From the NCBI RefSeq assembly GCF_000725805.1, contig NZ_KL647134.1:293540-326410 (forward strand): a stretch of 32,871 nt of DNA. Direction: 5' to 3'. Of the stretch, positions 29,758 through 32,871 are shown in pieces (within the stretch, counting starts at the first letter, position 1; each line of letters starts with the position of its first letter). The translations under genes and the position numbers were made by a program. Under the pieces are notes generated by a model, which did no database searches, had not been told where the DNA came from, and saw only the letters and a list, made by a program, of their open reading frames with translations. The stretch comes from Streptomyces xanthophaeus (GTDB lineage: Bacteria > Actinomycetota > Actinomycetes > Streptomycetales > Streptomycetaceae).

Positions 29758-32064
29758 CTACGGCCGGAGCAGCTCCGGCACCCCGTCCGGCCCCGGACGG
29801 TCCCGTTCCGCCGAGACCACGGTCAGCTGCTGCGTCGCACGCGTCAGCGCCACGTACAGCACCCGCAGGCCCGCCGGGGACTCGTCCGCGATCTCCGCCG
29901 GGGAGACCACCACCGTCGCGTCGTACTCCAGGCCCTTGGCCTCCAGGCTGCCCAGCGCCACCGCCCGCTCGCCCAGCTCGGCCAGCCACTGCGCGGCCTC
30001 CGCGCGCCGGTCCATGGCCACGACCACGCCGACGGTGCCGTCCACCTGCTCCAGCAGCCTGCGCGTCTCCTCACGGACCGCGGTGCCCAGATCGCCCGCC
30101 GCGGCCGTGAAACGGGGCTCCAGCCCCGTGGAACGCACCGCCGAGGGCGGCTCCATCCCCGGCATCGCCAGCCGCAGCACCCGGGCCGCGACCTCGGCGA
30201 CCTCTGCCGGGTTGCGGTAGTTCACCGTGAGGGTGAACCGGCGCCGCGGCCGCGAGCCCAGCGCCTCGTCACGGGCCGCGGCCGCCTCGTCCGGGTCCGT
30301 CCAGGAGGACTGCGCCGGATCGCCGACCACCGTCCAGGTGCCGTGCCGGCCCCGGCGGCCCACCATCCGCCACTGCATGGGCGTCAGGTCCTGGGCCTCG
30401 TCCACGATGACGTGCGCGTACTCGGTGCGCTCCGCCGCGAGCCGCTCGGCCCGCTCCCACTGGGTCTCCTCGCGGGCCGGCATCAGCTCCTCCAGCCCGC
30501 TGAGCTGCTCCAGCGGGTCCATCTCCCGGCGGCGCCTGGGCCGGGCGGGCGCGCCGAGGAGCAGCTGGAGCTCGTCCAGCAGCGCCACGTCGTGCACCGA
30601 CAGCGGGCCCTTGCCGTCCGGGCCCACCCGGCGCAGCGAACGGGCCAGCTGGCGGGTCTCGCGCGGGTTCAGGTCCCGGCGCGACCAGCGGCCCAGGCGG
30701 CGCTCGTCCGCCATCGCGGCGAGCACCCCGCGCGGGGTCAGCTCGGGCCACCAGGCGTTCAGGAAGCCGATGAAGGCGTCCTCGGTGGAGATGTCCTCGT
30801 CGAAGGCGGAGCGCAGCTCGGCGGCCAGCTCCGGGTCGCTGTGCCGGCCGGCGCTGCCGGACTTCGCGTACAGCGCGTCGAGGAGCAGCTTGCGGGCGCG
30901 CGGGCGCAGCAGGTTGACCGGCGCGGTGCCGCTGAGCACGGTCTGCCGGATCCGGTTCAGCTCGGCGGACTCCAGCTCCTGGCGGCGGCCGAAGGCCACC
31001 ACGCGCAGCCGGTCCGGGGCGTCCCCGAGCTCCAGGGCGCCCCGGACGGCCTTGCGCAGCACCTTGAGCATCCGCGAGGAGCCCTTGATCCGGGCCACGG
31101 CCGGTTCGTCGTACGTGGTCGCCTCGGCGCCGTCGACCAGCGAGCCCAGGGCCCGGATGGCCACCTGGCCCTCCTCGCCGAGCGAGGGCAGGACGCCCTC
31201 GGTGTAGGCGACGAGCAGCGGGGTCGGGGAGACGATCAGGATGCCGCCGGAGTAGCGGCGCCGGTCCTGGTAGAGCAGGTAGGCGGCGCGGTGCAGGGCC
31301 ACGGCGGTCTTGCCGGTGCCGGGCCCGCCCGCGACCTCGGCGACGGACGCGGCGGGCGCCCGGATGACGAGGTCCTGCTCGGCCTGGATGGAGGAGACGA
31401 TGTCCCGCATCGAGTGCGTACGGGCCCGCCCGAGCGCGGCCATCAGGGCGCCGTCGCCGATGACGGGCAGCTCGCGGCCGTCCAGGGAGGCGGTGACCTC
31501 GGGGCGCATCAGGTCGTCCTCCACGCCCAGCACCTTGCGGCCCTTGGAGCGGATGACGCGCCGGCGCACGACCCGGCCGGGCTCCTTGGGCGTGGAGCGG
31601 TAGAACGGCGCGGCGGCCGGCGCGCGCCAGTCGATGACCAGCGGGGCGTAGTCGGAGTCCAGGACCCCGATGCGGCCGATGTGGAGGGTCTCGGCGATGT
31701 CGGCCGTGAGGTCCTCGCGGATCGCGTCCTCGGCCGGTTCGACGGAGGTGTAGGCGCCGTCCGGCCCCCGTTCCCCGTCCTTGCCGAGGACCAGGTCGAC
31801 GCGGCCGAAGAGGAAGTCCTCGAACTCGTTGTTGAGCCGGTTCAGGTGGATGCCCGCCCGGAAGACCTGCGCGTCGCGCTCGGCGAGCGCACCGGGTGTC
31901 CCCACCTGGCCGCGCTTGGCCGCGTCGTTCATCAGGAACTCGGCCTCGTGGATCTTCTCCTCGAGGCGTCGGTACACCTGGTCGAGATGCGTCTGCTCGA
32001 CCGCGATCTCCCGATCACGGACGGAATCCGCCGTGCTGTCGACAGCGGCATTCTGCGCGGCCAC
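29758..32064 (-). CDS. helD: HelD-type UvrD-like ATPase, RNA polymerase recycling factor
   Basis: A 768-residue SF1-like ATPase. The N-terminal coiled coil (about 20-90, HLDQVYRRLEEKIHEAEF, RLNNEFEDFLFGRVDL) is the arm that actinobacterial HelD inserts in the secondary channel of RNA polymerase. Then Walker A GGPGTGKTAVALH (about 246-258), Walker B VIVDEAQDLTPMQW, VVGDPAQSSW, LTVNYRNPAEVA and VLYVALTRATQQLTVV. HelD frees stalled polymerase; some relatives (HelR) give rifamycin tolerance. No rifamycin-associated inverted repeat is seen upstream. I chose the GTG at 32064, preceded by AAAGGGG; a TTG at 32100 would add 12 residues. Confidence 0.85.
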   Translation of the reverse strand: MAAQNAAVDSTADSVRDREIAVEQTHLDQVYRRLEEKIHEAEFLMNDAAKRGQVGTPGALAERDAQVFRAGIHLNRLNNEFEDFLFGRVDLVLGKDGERGPDGAYTSVEPAEDAIREDLTADIAETLHIGRIGVLDSDYAPLVIDWRAPAAAPFYRSTPKEPGRVVRRRVIRSKGRKVLGVEDDLMRPEVTASLDGRELPVIGDGALMAALGRARTHSMRDIVSSIQAEQDLVIRAPAASVAEVAGGPGTGKTAVALHRAAYLLYQDRRRYSGGILIVSPTPLLVAYTEGVLPSLGEEGQVAIRALGSLVDGAEATTYDEPAVARIKGSSRMLKVLRKAVRGALELGDAPDRLRVVAFGRRQELESAELNRIRQTVLSGTAPVNLLRPRARKLLLDALYAKSGSAGRHSDPELAAELRSAFDEDISTEDAFIGFLNAWWPELTPRGVLAAMADERRLGRWSRRDLNPRETRQLARSLRRVGPDGKGPLSVHDVALLDELQLLLGAPARPRRRREMDPLEQLSGLEELMPAREETQWERAERLAAERTEYAHVIVDEAQDLTPMQWRMVGRRGRHGTWTVVGDPAQSSWTDPDEAAAARDEALGSRPRRRFTLTVNYRNPAEVAEVAARVLRLAMPGMEPPSAVRSTGLEPRFTAAAGDLGTAVREETRRLLEQVDGTVGVVVAMDRRAEAAQWLAELGERAVALGSLEAKGLEYDATVVVSPAEIADESPAGLRVLYVALTRATQQLTVVSAERDRPGPDGVPELLRP

Positions 32065-32179
32065 CAAGGCCCCTTTCTGACGTGCATGGGCGACCGTCAA
32101 CCGTACGCGAATGAGGACCCGGTCCGCACGCCCGTTCCGGAACCGGGGGCCGCCGGGTCGGGCGGAGCCCGCAGGCGGG

Positions 32180-32740
32180 TCAGGCGGAGCCGGCCGCCAG
32201 GGCCCGGCGGCGGTGCCGGGCGACGCGTTCCCGGTTGCCGCACAGCTCGCTGGAGCACCAGCGGCGCCGGTGCCCGCGGGAAGTGTCCAGGTAGACCCGG
32301 GTGCAGCCGTCCCCCTCGCAGGCGCGCAGCAGGGCCAGGTCGCCGGGGTCGGTCAGCAGTTCCACCGCGTCGCGGGCGACGGCCGCGAGGAGCGCGCCGC
32401 ATTCCGCTCCGCCGGACAACTCCCGCACCAGGTGACCTTCTTGGTCCCGTACGGCACACAGTCCCGGGGGTGGACCGGCCGCCAGCGCGTTGACCCGGGC
32501 GAGGGCACGCTCGTCGGGTTCGGCCGCGGCCAGTTCCGCCCGTACGAGGGTGTCCACGTCACCGCGCAGGGACCGGAAGGCCGCCACCCAGTCGGGTCCC
32601 ACCCGGGCCAGGGGCGTCCGGTCGGGGACCAGTCCGGCTCCGGCGAGCCACAGGCGCAGCTCGTCGCCGTCCCGGAGCCCCTCGTGCGGGGTGAAGGTGG
32701 CCACCAGGTCCAGGCAGACCCGGCCGGAATCGAACCGCAT
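32180..32740 (-). CDS. CGNR zinc-finger putative transcriptional regulator
   Basis: A 186-residue protein of the ABATE/CGNR family. The N-terminus RFDSGRVCLDLVATF and the C-terminal zinc finger (LLRACEGDGCTRVYLDTSRGHRRRWCSSELCGNRERVARHRRR, in two parts around Thr-Ser) are typical; four Cys bind zinc and the basic end contacts DNA. The ATG at 32740 has GAGG 11 bases upstream; a GTG at 32749 is the alternative. An IS end begins about 10-20 bases upstream, so the native promoter has probably been cut away. The gene is 115 bases upstream of helD on the same strand. Confidence 0.85.
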   Translation of the reverse strand: MRFDSGRVCLDLVATFTPHEGLRDGDELRLWLAGAGLVPDRTPLARVGPDWVAAFRSLRGDVDTLVRAELAAAEPDERALARVNALAAGPPPGLCAVRDQEGHLVRELSGGAECGALLAAVARDAVELLTDPGDLALLRACEGDGCTRVYLDTSRGHRRRWCSSELCGNRERVARHRRRALAAGSA

Positions 32741-32757
32741 GCCCGTCACCGCCTCGC

Positions 32758-32871
32758 TGTAGGGCGTCTAGGTGTGTTGTCCGGACAGGTTGGTGACGCG
32801 GCTGGCGGGTGTTTGGCCTTGGATGCCGGTGTGGGGCCGGTGGTAGTTGTACCAGTCGATCCAGTCGGTGA
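32758..32871 (-). mobile_element. end of an insertion sequence (IS481-like), cut by the window
   Basis: The C-terminus of a transposase is preserved (stop at 32768) and the sequence TGTAGGGCGTCTAGGTGTG from 32758 on looks like the terminal inverted repeat. The other end and target duplication are outside the window, so the exact boundary is uncertain. Confidence 0.6.
32768..32871 (-). CDS. transposase, C-terminal part (IS481 family, DDE integrase core)
   Basis: Minus-strand frame from the window edge to a TAG at 32768 gives TDWIDWYNYHRPHTGIQG followed by QTPASRVTNLSGQHT. The WxxxYNxxRPHxGIxGxTPxxR pattern is the end of DDE-type rve transposases of the IS481 group. The gene begins outside the window, so completeness cannot be judged. 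Confidence 0.8.
   Translation of the reverse strand, partial: TDWIDWYNYHRPHTGIQGQTPASRVTNLSGQHT

Noticed and set aside
32065..32179. GTTCCGGAAC palindrome upstream of helD as a rifamycin-associated element
   Set aside because: It does not resemble the longer inverted repeat I know for that element, so HelR-type rifamycin induction is not supported.
29599..32493. Open frame of 964 codons antisense to helD
   Set aside because: Same GC-driven artefact; the frame runs through the start of helD and into the CGNR gene and encodes no recognisable protein.
1..32871. CRISPR array, rRNA, biosynthetic gene cluster or replication origin
   Set aside because: No regularly spaced repeats, no rRNA-like sequence, no PKS/NRPS-type genes and no DnaA-box cluster were seen.

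Overview
The window reads as a Streptomyces chromosome. GC is very high with strong third-position bias, starts are often GTG or TTG, and many neighbouring genes overlap by 1-4 bases (GTGA, ATGA, TTGA). There is a LAXTG sortase substrate, a mycosin cluster, and the gene run algH / murA / HU / malic enzyme / helD, which from memory matches the SCO2948-SCO2952 neighbourhood of S. coelicolor. No search was run; functional calls rest on motifs read in the sequence.

Layout. 1-4290: an MFS exporter with a possible leader ORF, a PDZ-less Lon-type secreted protease, an IclR-type regulator and a wall-anchored LAETG protein, closed by a strong bidirectional hairpin. 4290-8290: a DEAH helicase, an RHH-Doc toxin-antitoxin pair with a tandem-repeat operator, and a second MFS exporter. 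8467-12493: a tRNA-Cys gene carrying a 4-kb integrated element bounded by 43-bp direct repeats. Its integrase is a pseudogene with two frameshifts and a missing N-terminus, joined to a remnant of an HD-domain gene. Three ORFs in it are intact: a membrane-anchored 197-aa protein, and an adjacent pair encoding a 304-aa soluble protein and a 178-aa four-helix membrane protein. The membrane gene has a TTA (bldA) codon. This pair is the best candidate here for an undescribed system.

12500-17060: a five-gene type VII secretion satellite operon (helical protein, WXG/PPE-like Pro-Gly-rich protein, mycosin, a frameshifted small helical protein, a lipoprotein) without the EccC/EccB/EccD core. 17071-22524: a molybdenum hydroxylase (xanthine dehydrogenase family) operon with every junction overlapping: a 32-aa Cys-containing peptide, FAD subunit, 2Fe-2S subunit, Mo subunit. 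The 2Fe-2S subunit has a roughly 505-residue low-complexity, His-rich N-terminal extension, and the Mo subunit lacks the usual catalytic Glu motif.

22686-32740: conserved core genes: an intracellular GH20 hexosaminidase with a candidate operator, a DUF3039 zinc protein, AlgH/YqgE, MurA, an HU protein, a malic enzyme with ACT domain, an untranslated 230-bp stretch ending in an intrinsic terminator, a HelD-type RNA polymerase recycling factor and a CGNR zinc-finger regulator. The right edge cuts an IS whose end lies next to the start of the CGNR gene.
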